Shown in pieces: positions 42,259-54,397 of a stretch of DNA of 64,000 bases; positions within the stretch are counted from its first letter, which is position 1, and each line of letters opens with the position of its first letter. Origin of the DNA: Aphrocallistes beatrix. Taxonomy: Eukaryota; Porifera; Hexactinellida; Sceptrulophora; Aphrocallistidae. A program made the translations under genes and the position numbers. Under the pieces are notes generated by a model. That model made no database searches and had not been told where the DNA came from. It saw only the letters and a program-made list of their open reading frames with translations. The DNA lies in assembly GCA_963281255.1 (NCBI GenBank), contig OY725499.1:2116096-2180095 (forward strand), given 5' to 3'.

Positions 42259-45200
42259 TGTTGCATGAGAAATTGACCCCCATGGGAAAATGACTCCCCT
42301 TGTATATAGGAACCATGGATACTCAATAATTAGGGGGAGTCATTTTCACATGGGGGTCATATTCCTACGATAGGTGCGTGAGAAAATGACTCCCCTCTAC
42401 TATTTAATGTATTGATCATCTTGGTGAATATTTAGTCATCTTAGTGAATATTTAGTATTCTATCACACTATTACAACTTCCTGTGGTGATTTCCTAATTG
42501 GAAGGGATGACAATTGCATCTAGAATATTTAGTATTCTATCACACTATTACATCTTCCTGTGGTGATTTCGCAATTGGAAGGGATGATAATTCTATTCTA
42601 CTACTATTCTACTGTGACTCAAACCATACATGTGTGTGGCTGCATGCAAGATAGTGATTCAATTATTAATACTATATATATATACACATTTTATAATCCC
42701 CTTGATCAATTTGACATTTTTGCTAATGGAGTTAACAGAGTATGAAGAACTTAAGGATTATTTATTGTACCAAAAATATCCTGATTCCTTCAAAAGCAAG
42801 GCTCTCAAGCGAAACTTTCGAAGGAAATCACTTAAATTTCGGATAAGTGGAGAAAATAATATTCTTTATCAGGTAAGTAAACAATATAATTATCTACTTA
42901 ATCTACTTTTTGGAAGGTTTTATTCTTTCTATTGGTACAGAAAGTGATGTTTCCAGATGGGAGTGAACATTTTTAAAAATGCCCACTGAAAACAGAAATA
43001 GCGACTATACTCCAGCTGTACCATGATTCAGATCATCCTGGCCAGAATGCTACACTCAACAATATTCGCAGAGAATACTATTGGACTGGAATGTGCGAGC
43101 AAGTTAGAAGCTATGTAAGTAGTATGTTAATTTTAAAACAATTGTTAGTTAGGGCTGTAATTCTAGATGCTATATAAAATTTCGAAATCAGGTGATACAT
43201 TGTGTGAAGTTTCCAATGCATATCTTTAAAAAGTGTACTATTGAGTGATCTTTTCGTATAGGTAAAAAGTTGTGATAAATGCCAAAAGGAAAGGGATCCA
43301 AATACGAATACAAATCGTCTACTCCAACCTATACCACCTCCAGAAAGGCCATGGCAACATATCGGAATGGACTTAATCTGTAACCTGCCAATGACTCAGG
43401 ATGGCTATTTGCATCTATTAGTTGCCGTTTGTTATTTATCTAAATATGTAATAGCAAGACCGCTGAAATCGAAGTGCACTAAAGAAGTAATTGACAAGCT
43501 ACGTTCTATATACCTAACACTTGGCATCCCTGAAATCATTCAGCATGATCAAGGTCCAGAATTTCAGAGTAAGGTTGGTAAATACCACTTTTCGGATAAT
43601 AATGTTACCACCATAGTCTAGTTGTGAAAAAAGTTATTTGAAAGTATGTATTTGTTTGTAGGAGTTCAAACAATTCCATGAAATTCTAAAAGTAGACAAC
43701 CGATCAACAGCAGCGTATCACCCACAGAGTAATGGCCTAGTGGAAGCAGGAAATAAGATCTTGAAATGGTAGTAATTGAATATTTTTAGATAGAAGTTTC
43801 TTGGATAACAATTCAATAACTTATATTTATTTAGCAAAATCGAAAAGTTTCGCAACGACGTAGACATTGAATGGACACAACGGCTTGACGAGGCATGCTT
43901 AGCTGCAAACACACACCTCAAAAAATCGATTAAGATTACCCCATTTAGATTAATGTTTGGTCGAGATTGCAATCAAAGCTATTGAAAATAATGACTCTGA
44001 AAGAAGTGAAAACTCGTATACAGTGCCCTCTGATTCATTAGAGTGGATAGAAAGTATGGACTCCCACAGAAATAGTGAATATGGAAATGCACGTACAAAT
44101 ATCCTACAAGATCAAGCAAGGCAGAAACAGATATTTGATGTAAGATTCATCGTAAGAGGTTTGTTCTTCTTTTATATAAGTTAAAATATCTCTAATAGAT
44201 TTAATTACTTACATTTGTGCAATGATTATGTAAATGAAAACTAAGTAAAATAACGAAAGGAGATATCTTAATTTACTAAAAATACATTTACTCAATTACG
44301 GAATTTCCGAATTTTCGGACAGATCGGATACATAGAGTTGTTAAAATAAGCACGGATAACATAAATTGTAGACTCAGTATTTATTATAACTCTTTCCTTA
44401 GATCAAGCATCGAGAAGTCAGATAACGTGCTTATCCGTAATATCAACAGAGACAAAAAGCTGCCTGGGACAAAATCACAACCTAAATATTTTGGGCCTTA
44501 TCCAGTTCAAAGAGTTACAAAAGGCCATGTTGTTGTTGATAAGGAGAAAGGAAAAAATCGAAAAAGGTGCCATTCCATCTCACCAAAAAGTATTTGCAGC
44601 GTATTTCACAGGTACTATATTTTCCTATCTCCACAAATATTAAAATACTACTCGATTTTAAGTATCTGTCATGGCTATCCGTTAAATGTTATGAGATAGC
44701 GAATAGATGTATAATATTACGTGTATATTATCAAAGAACCACAATTGATTTGTAAAATAACAATTATTTAGACTCATCACACTGTCGTTCAAACTACTAC
44801 ATCGACTACATCGACAAATCAGAATTCTCAAAAGCGAAAAAGCATCCAAAAAGCTAAAACAATGCAAGGTTGGTTGGTTCATCATCAACATTTTTATGTT
44901 TTCAGATTTCATATTTAAATTACGTATTTGATACATTGCACGAATGTATACGTGTACAATAATCGGTAGCGTAATTCTCCCTATGCATGATACTTCAGTA
45001 TGTTAGATCATTATTCTCAATTCTGTAGTTGCAATCTTCGCCAACTTCCTCCTCAATGTCGTTTGAATGTTCCAACTCGAAAGTAGATGACTTGACTACT
45101 AACTACTTCTCTAGCTCTAAATGTAAGTATGTAATATAGTATTTTGCAAAGGGAATCAAAAATAATAAAATTCCGCGAAATACTAGCTAGCTATTAGATG

Positions 45201-47276
45201 TACAAGGTACATATTAATTAAAAGATAAAATATCACAAAAAATTCAAATTTTAAAAAATCAGAATGCTAAAAAATATTATTTGATACAATTAATCCTTAG
45301 TCGAAGTGTACAACATTCACACAATTAAAATATCGTTCAGGTTTCAAACACCTATCCGTTCAAATTTTATTCTTAGTCAATTATTTTAAGGTGGAGATGG
45401 CACTATTGGTTCGATGGTAGAAATATTTGAATCTGATCCCAATCTTCCTACCTATGATGAATACCTGGAAATTATAAACAGCATCAAACCTAAACTTATA
45501 AATGCGTTGAAAGAGAACTCCTACATCTCTGATTTACATCGACAATTAGATGAAAAATCTAAATACCTGAAAATCAATGATCTTATTTCATACCATCCAG
45601 AGACTTCAGTTGAATATGCTCTGAAAGAAAAGGTTGCTTGCCTGGTTTCCAAGTGGTATAATGAACATCTCGAAACTTGTCAGATAGAAATAGATGAAAG
45701 ACATAAATGTGACTACCCCTTGGCTGTTCTATTACCTGTGGTACTGGAAAGTATTTCGAATTCTAAACTTATTTATATCGATTCTGAAGATGAGGGAACA
45801 AAAGATATTCAACTAAACTCGAACTCGGATATTGCTCAAGAGTGCTATTCTCACGGTGTCGCGTCTGAACTTGAAAAATTGTGTCCAATTTGGCAAGGAG
45901 AATTTAACGATATCCTACATGTAAACACCTGTTCGATAGATAATGTAATATCACTGATTGGTTTAAATAAAGTTAGCATAGAGAATGCAATAAAATTCAC
46001 CGGATTCACACCTAATACAGATGGAAAACATTTTTTGTCACTAATTCATGACCTCAAGTTCGATGAACTTCGACACTACATTGCAAATTTGATCAATATT
46101 CCGCTTACATACGAAATAATAGTTAAAAAGTATAATTTCTTTGGTTCTGAGGCATTAATAATAAAACTTCTTCGAAAATTCAGGCTATCTAACGATGTTT
46201 ATTCTACGACGTTTAAATGCTACAGCTGCTGTGATACATTTGATGCTAGTCTTCAAGTCGGCAGCTTTACTAAAGTCACCTCTACATTACAAGATTGCAT
46301 TGATAAGAAGATGATTCCTGCGAATTGCAAAAGATGCCAGTCAGACAAATCTAAACTTGAATTACTCTCTGGTCACTTCCAAAATATACCAACAATATTC
46401 GTAATAGAACTTGGACATATCTCTGAATCAAATTGTACACTTAAAATGGGTGATATTGATGAGTCAATCTATATTGCTAACAATGAACGAACCCTATGCT
46501 ACAGATTGGCAGGATATACTTTATCTATTGGCAATCATTTCTATTTAATGATATACCAGAATGGTGTTTGGTACAAGTATAATGATCTGCTGTCTCCTAA
46601 AATATCAGAATGGGAGAAGAACACAACTTTGGGGAAACTGAATTCAGTGCTTTACTTACTACACCCTGAATTATGTATTTAATCTACAAAATGATGTTTG
46701 TTATCTGTAGAATTTATTGTTGCAAAAACTAAAATATGTTAATAAACTTATTACTATATTGTACCAGATTGTATGAGTTTATTTACACAATAACAACACT
46801 GTGTAACATATGCCAATACTTTCCTATTTTCTTTATTTTATTACTCATGATAAGTATGCTACGGAACATGTTCCGTAGCAAGTATACGAAATCACCACAG
46901 GAAGATGTAATAGTGTGATAGAATACAAAATATTCTAGATGCAATTATCATCCCTTCCAATTACGAAATCACCACAGGAAGTTGTAATAGTGTGATAGAA
47001 TACTAAATATTCTAGATGCAATTGTCATCCCTTCCAATTAGGAAATCACCACAGGAAGTTGTAATAGTGTGATAGAATACTAAATATTCACTAAGATGAC
47101 TAAATATTCACCAAGATGATCAATACATTAAATAGTAGAGGGGAGTCATTTTCTCACGCACCTATCGTAGGAATATGACCCCCATGTGAAAATGACTCCC
47201 CCTAATTATTGAGTATCCATGGTTCCTATATACAAGGGGAGTCATTTTCCCATGGGGGTCAATTTCTCATGCAACA
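42259..47276 (+). mobile_element. Ginger1 DNA transposon B, complete-looking
   Basis: The element begins TGTTGCATGAGAAATTGACC and ends with its inverse (TG...CA). The inverted repeats are about 340 bp (42259-42600 and 46894-47276) and include a ~75-bp subterminal unit (ACCACAGGAAGTTGTAATAG) present about twice on the left and three times on the right. A single plus-strand, multi-exon gene lies between. Ginger1 elements normally have 4-bp duplications. The flanks here (TGAG and GGGC) do not match. There is no reverse transcriptase, gag or LTR. Confidence 0.75.
42726..46682 (+). CDS. Ginger1 transposase: integrase + GPY/F + USP-like protease, ~9 exons
   Basis: Exons inferred from GT-AG sites are 42726-42872 (MELTEYEELKDYLLYQKYP), 42941-43114, 43262-43573, 43662-43768, 43835-44139, 44402-44611, 44772-44868, 45029-45122 and 45391-46682. 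In order they encode an H2C2 zinc finger (YHDSDHPGQN, then SCDKCQK), a DDE integrase core (GMDLICNLP, IIQHDQGPEF, HPQSNGLVE), a GPY/F module (YFGPYPVQRV), a basic/Ser linker, and a 420-residue last exon. The last exon carries a Cys box (NTCSIDNVISLI), FDELRHY, a paired CxxC finger (CYSCC, CKRC), IPTIFVIELGHI, and a His box (GNHFYLMI, then WYKYND). Catalytic-site residues of both enzymes look present. A few exon phases do not join cleanly, so activity is uncertain. The protease could remove ubiquitin or SUMO from host factors (inference). Confidence 0.65.
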
Positions 47277-47633
47277 GGGCTATTTTGGACAAATCGTATT
47301 ATGCCTAATAGAAGATAATGGCCTTCGACAGATTATTGGTAGCTATGGCCAGGGTCGGCGCTGCGGGCTACGACAGGGTGGGCATCAGCGAGGCATCGGA
47401 TCTGATTGGGTGGGCAACTGAAAACTCAAGCACAAATTTAGGCATACTTCCCAGATTCCAACACTATTTTGTTCTCCCATGACTATTTATCACCAACGTT
47501 CAAGAGAAGACGAAGAACAGACGAACTCGGTATGCTCGACTAGTAGAGAGTCTCCGAACATTCAGATGGTCGCACTCTCTGCAACAGCTCTGGGTCTAAG
47601 CATCTAGCAGGACCTTCTGACATCAGTTAAAAC
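47277..47633. other. Stretch with a possible hAT 5' terminus
   Basis: GCCAGGGTCGGCGCTGCGGG near 47347 resembles a hAT terminus (CAGGGTCGGCGC) and may be the 5' end of the hAT relic at 47990-48600. Nothing else is recognised here. Confidence 0.35.
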
Positions 47634-47968
47634 CATAGGCGCCAAGTGTGGGTACCTGGGGTGCGGCTCCCCCCAGGTTTAGAGCCTGTGGGGGGCCGTA
47701 GTGCTGGGCAATGGAGCAGTGGAGGAAGCTATGGCATGGCAGGAATCCACACAAACTTATAGGTTACAACTAAACCCCAAAATTATGTTATTGAGTCTAA
47801 ATATATATCCCAATTACATTTTTGCTTCCACTATAATCCGAGATTTTCTTTTCCCCAGGTAACAACAATAACTGTATATAAATATTTGAGCATCTAAGAT
47901 TTTTAAAAAAATTCTGGGAGCTTGCCCCCCCCAGGTTTTATTCTATTTTCCAAAACTTGGCGCCTATG
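47634..47968. mobile_element. hAT MITE
   Basis: The termini CATAGGCGCCAAGT and inverse are flanked by GTTAAAAC (47626-47633) and GTCAAAAC (47969-47976), an 8-bp duplication with one mismatch. Runs of C lie inside both ends. It is non-coding. Confidence 0.75.
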
Positions 47969-47989
47969 GTCAAAACGCGAATGCAGAAC

Positions 47990-48600
47990 CCACACAGCCC
48001 AAACTGACTATCTCAAAAATACCCAGGGCCGTTCGTTTGTGTTCAACTGGTTTTCGAAACATAAGTGGGCACAATAGTCACAAAAGGAAAATGTCGTGTA
48101 CTGTTGTCCTTGTCGGGGTTTTTCCCGCCGCTCTGGCATTCGAACCATTCCATTTGCATCTGCATCAGGGTTCAAAAACTTGAAGGATGCATCCATCCGA
48201 ATGCCAGAGCACAGTGCCAGTATCGCTCAAATGCTAAATGTCGACCATGCTAAACACATTCAAGAGAATCGACACTATCTAACAGCTATTCTGAAATCTG
48301 TACTTCTTTGTTGCCGCTGGCATGGCATCGCCTTTCGTGGACACCATGAAGATCTAACTAATACCAACGCAAACCCTGGAAATACTATCCTTGCTGTTTT
48401 GGGGAATTGTGTCAGAATATGATAATACTGTGTCTTCTCGACTGCTGGGTGTGGATGGTATGAGTAGCAAGAATCCACCCAGTGCAAAGTACACATCGAA
48501 ATCAATTCAGAATGAGCTGATCTCCATAGCGGCAGATATCGTTCTAGAAACAAACTCTGCGGAGGTGCGGACAACTAAGTACCTCTCTCCTGTGCGATGA
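47990..48600 (+). pseudogene. hAT transposase relic with TTF-type zinc finger
   Basis: Across two frames the segment reads RSFVFNWFSKHKWAQ, VVYCCPCRGF and SGFKNLKDASIRMPEHSAS, the TTF-type finger (Trp-Phe, Cys-x2-Cys, Phe-Lys-Asn-Trp-like, His). It continues to IQENRHYLTAILKSVLLCCR, ANPGNTILAVLG, and SKSIQNELISIAADIVLET before a stop at 48598. This is the N-terminal half of a ZMYM1-like hAT transposase. The catalytic and dimerisation parts are missing. Confidence 0.65.
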
Positions 48601-50225
48601 GTGCAAGGGCAGCTCTAAGACAGAACAGATGACTGCAGTCTCAGAATAATTTTAAATAAAACATTATATGAGAGAGTAAATGTGTCCTGGGGCCTTATTC
48701 ACTAACAAAACTTAAGTTTTGCTTAACTTAAAACTTAAGTATAACTTAAGCAAAAACTAAGTATTTGCTTAACCATAGCATTCTATATACTAAGGCAATG
48801 GCACTCTATTCAAAATCTGGACCATGGATGGCAATTACCATCGAACTTTCTAGACAATTAATTTATCAAGTTTTATGATTAAATATGATAAATTAATATA
48901 CTCCCTACTTACTTAGAAGATATTTTGGAATAATTTTCCGAAACTGAAATAATTCATTTTCCTGGATATTTGCATCATCTATCTATGCGTGAAAAATATC
49001 AGAATACATTACCTTACAATGACAACATCTTGATTTTTACAACCTCAGGTTCAGGAAATAGATGAACTGATGTAATTACTTCGAAATAAGCCTGTGAATT
49101 TACCAATATGTGTCAACTTCTGTCTAATAAACGTCACTGAATAAAATGACTAACCACATTTTGGTCACCCATAATAATTAAAAACGATATTTTTACGATA
49201 TTTCAAAATGTTCTCAAAATATTGTCACTCACTCAAATCGCCTATCTGCACATCGCTTGACTATTCAACATTCATCTTCACAGCACGTCTGCTCTATTCT
49301 ACCCTATTCTCACTATTACTCGATTCACAGCATACTTTTCAAGATGGCTCGTCTGGTACCTGGTTGTAAGTCAAACTATTGTGATAAGATGAATCCATAG
49401 CATTCTATACACTAAGGCAATGGCGCGCTTAACATTTTTGGGACCAGGGATTGGTTAGTTAATTAGATGTTGTATGTTGATATTTTCTATATCATCTTGG
49501 GAAATTTGAAATTTGATGTTAAATTTATTAACTACACCCCCTTAGACATCTTATAAACCATATTAGAACATTTTTGAATCCATACTTTAATATTTCACTT
49601 TTACGTTTTATTGCAATTCCAACATTCCATTAATATTTAAGAAATTGAAGCCATTCTGATTGTGAAAGAAGTTTATCAATCATTATGTCTAGTAATGATT
49701 TAATTAAAGTATAATACAAAAGCCAAATAATGTTTATTTAAAAATACTATTTGTTTTGTGCAGATTTACTTCGAGATATCATTTCCCAAAACAATCAAGT
49801 ACAGCTTGGAATGCAATTTGTTTTTATCCATCCATAATGTATATTTACAAAATTTATACCAATACCTTAGAACGTTCTATTTTCGTTACCACTTTCATCC
49901 TCTACTTACTACTTTCAACTACAACTTATTTTGACTATTCAGATTCCCTGTCTTGTCCCAGGCTGCAGATCTAACTATTTAGGCGAAGATAAATCAACCT
50001 CAATTTTTAATTTCCCCAAAGATGAGTGATTACGCGAACAATGAAAGGTTCAGAGCCATTTCAGACTAAGGAAGGATTATGGAGACAACATGAACATATG
50101 AAGGTATTCAATTCGAATTATTTATTCATAGTTTTATACCCTATTAGAATTCCAATTGTACCGAGAGGTATGCATCAATTCGTAACAATTGGCTAAATCT
50201 AAACGATTTTGAAAATACTTTTATA

Positions 50226-50414
50226 CAGTAGAACTTGATTAGTACGTACTCGGAATATAACGTACTTCGGCTTAGTACGTACTCATTTCTCTAAACCAGA
50301 ATTCAGTTATTATATAGATTCCTATGTAATATCAACTCGGTTAGTACGTACTTACGGATAGTACGTACTTTTTCCCGCTTCCACGGAGGGGTAGGTACTA
50401 ACCGAGTTCTACTG
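50226..50414. mobile_element. pogo/Tigger-type MITE, copy 2
   Basis: Same family as 6322-6508 (termini CAGTAGAACT(C/T)G(G/A)TTAGTAC, GTACGTAC interior), with TA on both sides. It is nested in the inner P element. Confidence 0.85.
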
Positions 50415-50590
50415 TATATCCCAAATTTGATGACTAAAACATACTTACTAACACAATCTGCAAATCAATCTTGCGCTCAGTTAAGAATTTCTGTACCTAC
50501 TGCCAATATTATTTTGAATGCCACGCAACTGACGAAGTCTAGTTATCCCCCAATATGTTATGCAGCATTTAACGATCTTAGAACCCTGTT

Positions 50591-50979
50591 CAAAGCTGAC
50601 AAATTTTCTCATTAAGAGAGCCCCAAAATTGACCTCGAAATCATGTTGGCCATTTCAATTAGAGCGACAAAATGTAAACTTGGCTTTGAAAGTTTTTCAT
50701 GAGTCTACAGCTGCAGGTCTTTCTAGTTTTATTAATCATACAAACATTGGTAAAACCCATCAAACCGTTGATTTCCCCAACTTGATAAGTAATATCTGGA
50801 GCATTTTCAATGTTAATTGGGTAGAGAAAGACATTTGTTTCAATAATCCATATCTAGCCCCACTGCGCCACAACGACGAAATATTATTGTTTTTGGAAAG
50901 CATCGTTAAATGGCTTAATTGTTGGAGAGCTATTCCATCAACTAGGGGTAAGCTTACACCTCAACGAAATATTCAGTAA
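50591..50979 (+). pseudogene. P-element transposase fragment, middle region
   Basis: The frame gives KLTSKSCWPFQLERQNVNLA and LKVFHESTAAGLSSF, then DFPNLISNIWSIFNVNW. This is the conserved P/THAP9 segment with QNVNLALxVF and the FI/FxxLFNVxN-like block. Flanking frames contain stops, including two TGA codons near 50025-50041 in the THAP part. It is inactive. Confidence 0.6.
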
Positions 50980-52598
50980 GATAGATAATCATCCTATTTT
51001 AAGTTGTCGATTTTATGAGGGACCCTGCAGTAGAAAATTAGTTGAGATTACTCGAAATTGAGAGAAATTCCAGCGATATCTGGAGAGGGTGGTGTGTGTA
51101 TGACATCAAAATTGGATATTCTTAATAAGTTATTCACAACAGTGGCAAATTGCATTTTATCTAAGAAAGTAAAAAAAATTAATAACGCTGCTATTGGTCG
51201 CGATAATACCAAACTTCAGAAATTTGCTTCCTAATTCTTCTTTCTTCTAGATATTCAACTTAAATAGTGCCAAAGTTCACAACAGCATTTACCAAAACTA
51301 GACGATGAGCGAAACACCAATTAGTTAAGAAACGCAGCTCTCACAGCTAGGCTTTTTATCAATACATACTAAAATACTACATTCTATTACATCATTGTTA
51401 TTGCTTGTTTTATTATTACTATATTTATATTTATCATTCTTTGTTTGTAAAAAAGATGTATAAAAGCATTAAACTACCTCTAATATGTTTCTAAATGATT
51501 CTAACTAAATGGTAAAGGTGATAAACCTAGTTATTATGATCGAATATTCACATAAAACAATATACATCATAATCGCATATGGCAGATTTCTTAATTAACT
51601 AACCAATCCCTGGTCCCAAAAATGTTAAGCGCGCCATTGCCTTAGTGTATAGAATGCTATGATGAATCCAACCTGTTTTCTCTTTTCCTGCTGACAATGT
51701 AACTCGTGAAAAATGGTTCCGAGCTATACCTCGGCGGAGAGAAGACTACGAGATGAACAAACGATTGAGGGTATGTTTGATAATACACTTTAATCACAAT
51801 AGTCTATAGTAATTTGTTTTTTTAATTTCAAGCTCTGCATACGCCATTTCCATGAAGAAGACATCGAAATGACCATTCAATTCTCAGATGGATTGAGGAT
51901 GATTGAGACGGAAAGGAAGAAAGTGGGTCTCAAGAAGGGTGCAGTCCCTAGCATCTTTCCTAACTGTCCTAGTTATCTGACGGAGGCTACTGTTAGTTGT
52001 CAAAGACTATCCCTATATGACAAGGAGTAAAGGAGGATATAAGAAGCATATCAGAAAAGTCTTGCGGAATTCAAAGAAACAGAAGCTAAGTTTACTATTT
52101 CTACTCTTAATTGTATTAATTCTAAATTGCATCTAGTCGAACTCCCTGTCGGTGGGTTATTTATTGACCAAATTCAACGGTCATCTTTTTTCTTAAGATA
52201 CAATATCATAATGAAATTTCTACAATCGAACGTTCAATAATTATTAATGAAAATTTATATTACAAGGCTTTTTATAAGGAAACAAACAAAATTTAACTAT
52301 CCTGCCACTCACTAACCGATACCATGTCATTGGAAAATATCATTAATGAAGTCGAATTATTTGAAATTATTAAAAATGAGAAGGTAATTTCCTCATCCAC
52401 CCCTTCGATTCAACACGTGAATAATGCCATCATAATATCACTAATGCTAAGATAAAAAATAGTATTGGTTTAGAGAGTGAGTATACTAAAATTCTAGAAG
52501 TTGCTTCCAATTTAACGATTTAGAGCGTCATGTCATTCTTCTGAAGTCTACATTCGTAGTGATGAAATAGAGATAACACTAAGCTAAAAATATAACTA

Positions 52599-52786
52599 CA
52601 GTCAGGGTCGCTTACTATGAACCCGCTTAATATGAACATTCGTTTATTATGAACTAACCTCCTGGTCCGAATTCCTTTTTTTAGATAGGATTTGTATTGA
52701 ATCAAGTTCGGTTAATTAATATGAAGTATCTCTATTATGAACAGATTCTTGGCCCCCTGGTGGTTCACAATAAGCGGCCCTGACTG
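52599..52786. mobile_element. pogo/Tigger-type MITE
   Basis: Inverted termini CAGTCAGGGTCGCTTA and CAGTCAGGGCCGCTTA are flanked by TA. ATTATGAAC-type repeats lie inside. It is nested in the outer P element. Confidence 0.8.
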
Positions 52787-52811
52787 TATTTTTTTCTATG
52801 TTCTTTTGTTT

Positions 52812-52813
<2 letters not shown>

Positions 52814-52862
<49 letters not shown>
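52814..52862. repeat. (GA)n microsatellite
   Basis: About 24 uninterrupted GA units. There is no other feature between this and the P element's right end. Confidence 0.9.
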
Positions 52863-52864
<2 letters not shown>

Positions 52865-53430
52865 ATTGTCACACTTTATCTTTTATTTATTTAATTATTT
52901 ATTTATATTTAGCAGTGTATTCATTGTGATTTTACCATTAAAGTGTATAATAATATGTTAATTTTAAGTGGGTTGGGTGGTCCGAAATCAATCAAATGTT
53001 ACATTAGAGTACTTTAGAATAGTAATGAAAGGCAGTATAACAATACATGATATTTTGAAAGCCGATGGTAATTGCCATCCATGGTCCAGATTTTGAATAG
53101 AGTGCCATTGCCTTAGTATATAGAATGCTATGGCTTAACTTTAAGCAAAATCTAAGTATTTGCTTAACTTGAGAAATAGCCAAGAATTTGCTTGCTTTAC
53201 AAAAATGTCAAGAATTTAATACTTTTGAATTATCCAAATATGTAACCACTATCAAGTTCCATGGTTAAATTATATGAACAATAGTCCTATTAAATAGTTA
53301 TAAATTTCTGAAGAAATATTCTAGTTTAGTTAGGATTTCATGGCTTCTGCACTAAGTTTACTTGAGATTGAAATTGAAATTATTGAAAACAGTTTACGTC
53401 GCCAGAGTTTTTAGGGATCGACTTAACCCA

Positions 53431-54397
53431 ATGGAGGCATATTCTGACTTCGATTTTATCGCTAGATACAGAATAACGAAGTATGTTTGTAAACCTCTTG
53501 AACAAAATTTCCATCAAACTTCACCTATCTATTGCTCGTTCCCACTCAATTGCTCCAGCAACACAACTAGCTGTAGCTCTGCAGTTCTTAGCTACTGGAA
53601 CGTTTCAGACAGTTATCGCATCCGCACATGGAATCTCGCAAACGTCTGTATCGAGATGCGTAACTGCTGTGACTAAAGCATTAACCAGCATAGCTCCAGC
53701 ATATATCAAATTTCCGAATACAACTCGACAAAGGGTCATTCAAGAATATTCCCCTAGTTTTAGGATGTATTGATGGCTCCCACTAGTTTTAGGATGTATT
53801 GATGGCTCCCATGTTCCCATCCTTTCGCCATCAACGAATGAGGATCTCTATGTTAACCGAAAGGGATTTCACTCTATAAACATCCAAGCAATTTGTGACC
53901 ATGAATTTCGCTTCATCAATGCTGTTGTCAAATGGCCCGGCTGCACTCATGATGCTTTTATTTGGCGTCAATCAGGCATCAACCGGGAGATAACAAGTGG
54001 TGGGATTGAAACTGTCCATGGGTGGCTCTTAGGTGATAGTGCGTATGGATTACGTACTAAGTTAATGACTCCTATAACTTCTCCAGGTACACCTGGACAA
54101 AGATGGTATAATCGGGCTTTCCTTGAAGTTCGTCAAACAATTGAGTGTACTTTCGGTATTTGGAAGAGTCGTTGGAGGTCCATGGATAGAACAGAAGGGA
54201 CTCTCTGTTATAGTCCTGAAAAATGTAAAATAATCATCGCTACTATGGTGCTGCATAACATGTGTATCGACCATGGCCTCCTGACCGAACTCGAAGCAAC
54301 AATGGATGAACCCACTCCTGGCATTGATTATCTGCAGGAACCTTCAGAAAACGGTATCATAATGAGGGAAACTATAGTAACTGAATTTTTCCAGTAA
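53431..54397 (+). pseudogene. PIF/Harbinger transposase (HARBI1-like)
   Basis: It starts near MEAYSDFDFIARYRITKYV and passes through an HTH (SHSIAPATQLAVALQFLATG, then SQTSVSRCVTAVTKAL). Catalytic motifs are CIDGSHVPI (first Asp), WLLGDSAYG (second Asp) and FLEVRQTIECTFGIWKSR (Glu), ending VTEFFQ and TAA. A tandem duplication of about 31 bases at 53757-53818 (TTTTAGGATGTATTGATGGC twice) and at least one other frame change disrupt it. The DDE residues are intact, so decay is recent. Confidence 0.8.

Larger units (their letters stand above)
49396..51660 (+). mobile_element. P element (inner), nested in the outer P element
   Basis: Termini CATAGCATTCTATACACTAA extend about 70 bp inverted (including GGCAATGGCGCGCTTAACAT) and are flanked by the 7-bp duplication ATGAATC (49389-49395 and 51661-51667). 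A decayed transposase is inside: a THAP start (LVPGCRSNYLG, STSIFNFPKDE) near 49955, and a middle piece near 50600-50980. A pogo MITE sits at 50226-50414. The first ~28 bases of its termini match the outer element, and the remainder differs, so they are sister families. Confidence 0.8.
49344..52029 (+). pseudogene. THAP-domain transposase of the outer P element, split by the inner one
   Basis: The ATG at 49344 opens MARLVPGCKSNYCDKMNP, interrupted at 49396. It resumes at 51668 with CFLFPADNVTREKWFRAIPR, then after a short intron (from about 51771) LCIRHFHEEDIEMTIQFSDG and AVPSIFPNCP. All THAP zinc ligands (C2CH) and the Trp and AVPxIFP motifs are present. Stop at about 52029. A degraded frame follows (AEFKETEAKFTISTLNCINS) like the coiled-coil part. 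The catalytic core is lacking. The 7-bp duplication ATGAATC falls in codons for Met-Asn-Pro. Confidence 0.7.
48774..53132 (+). mobile_element. P element (outer), THAP-bearing, inside Harbinger
   Basis: Inverted termini of about 68 bp begin CATAGCATTCTATATACTAA and are flanked by the 7-bp duplication GCTTAAC (48767-48773 and 53133-53139). It carries the 5' part of a THAP transposase gene (from 49344), which is itself split by a second P element. The rest of the transposase is not present. A pogo MITE (52599-52786) and a GA run lie in its right half. Confidence 0.8.
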
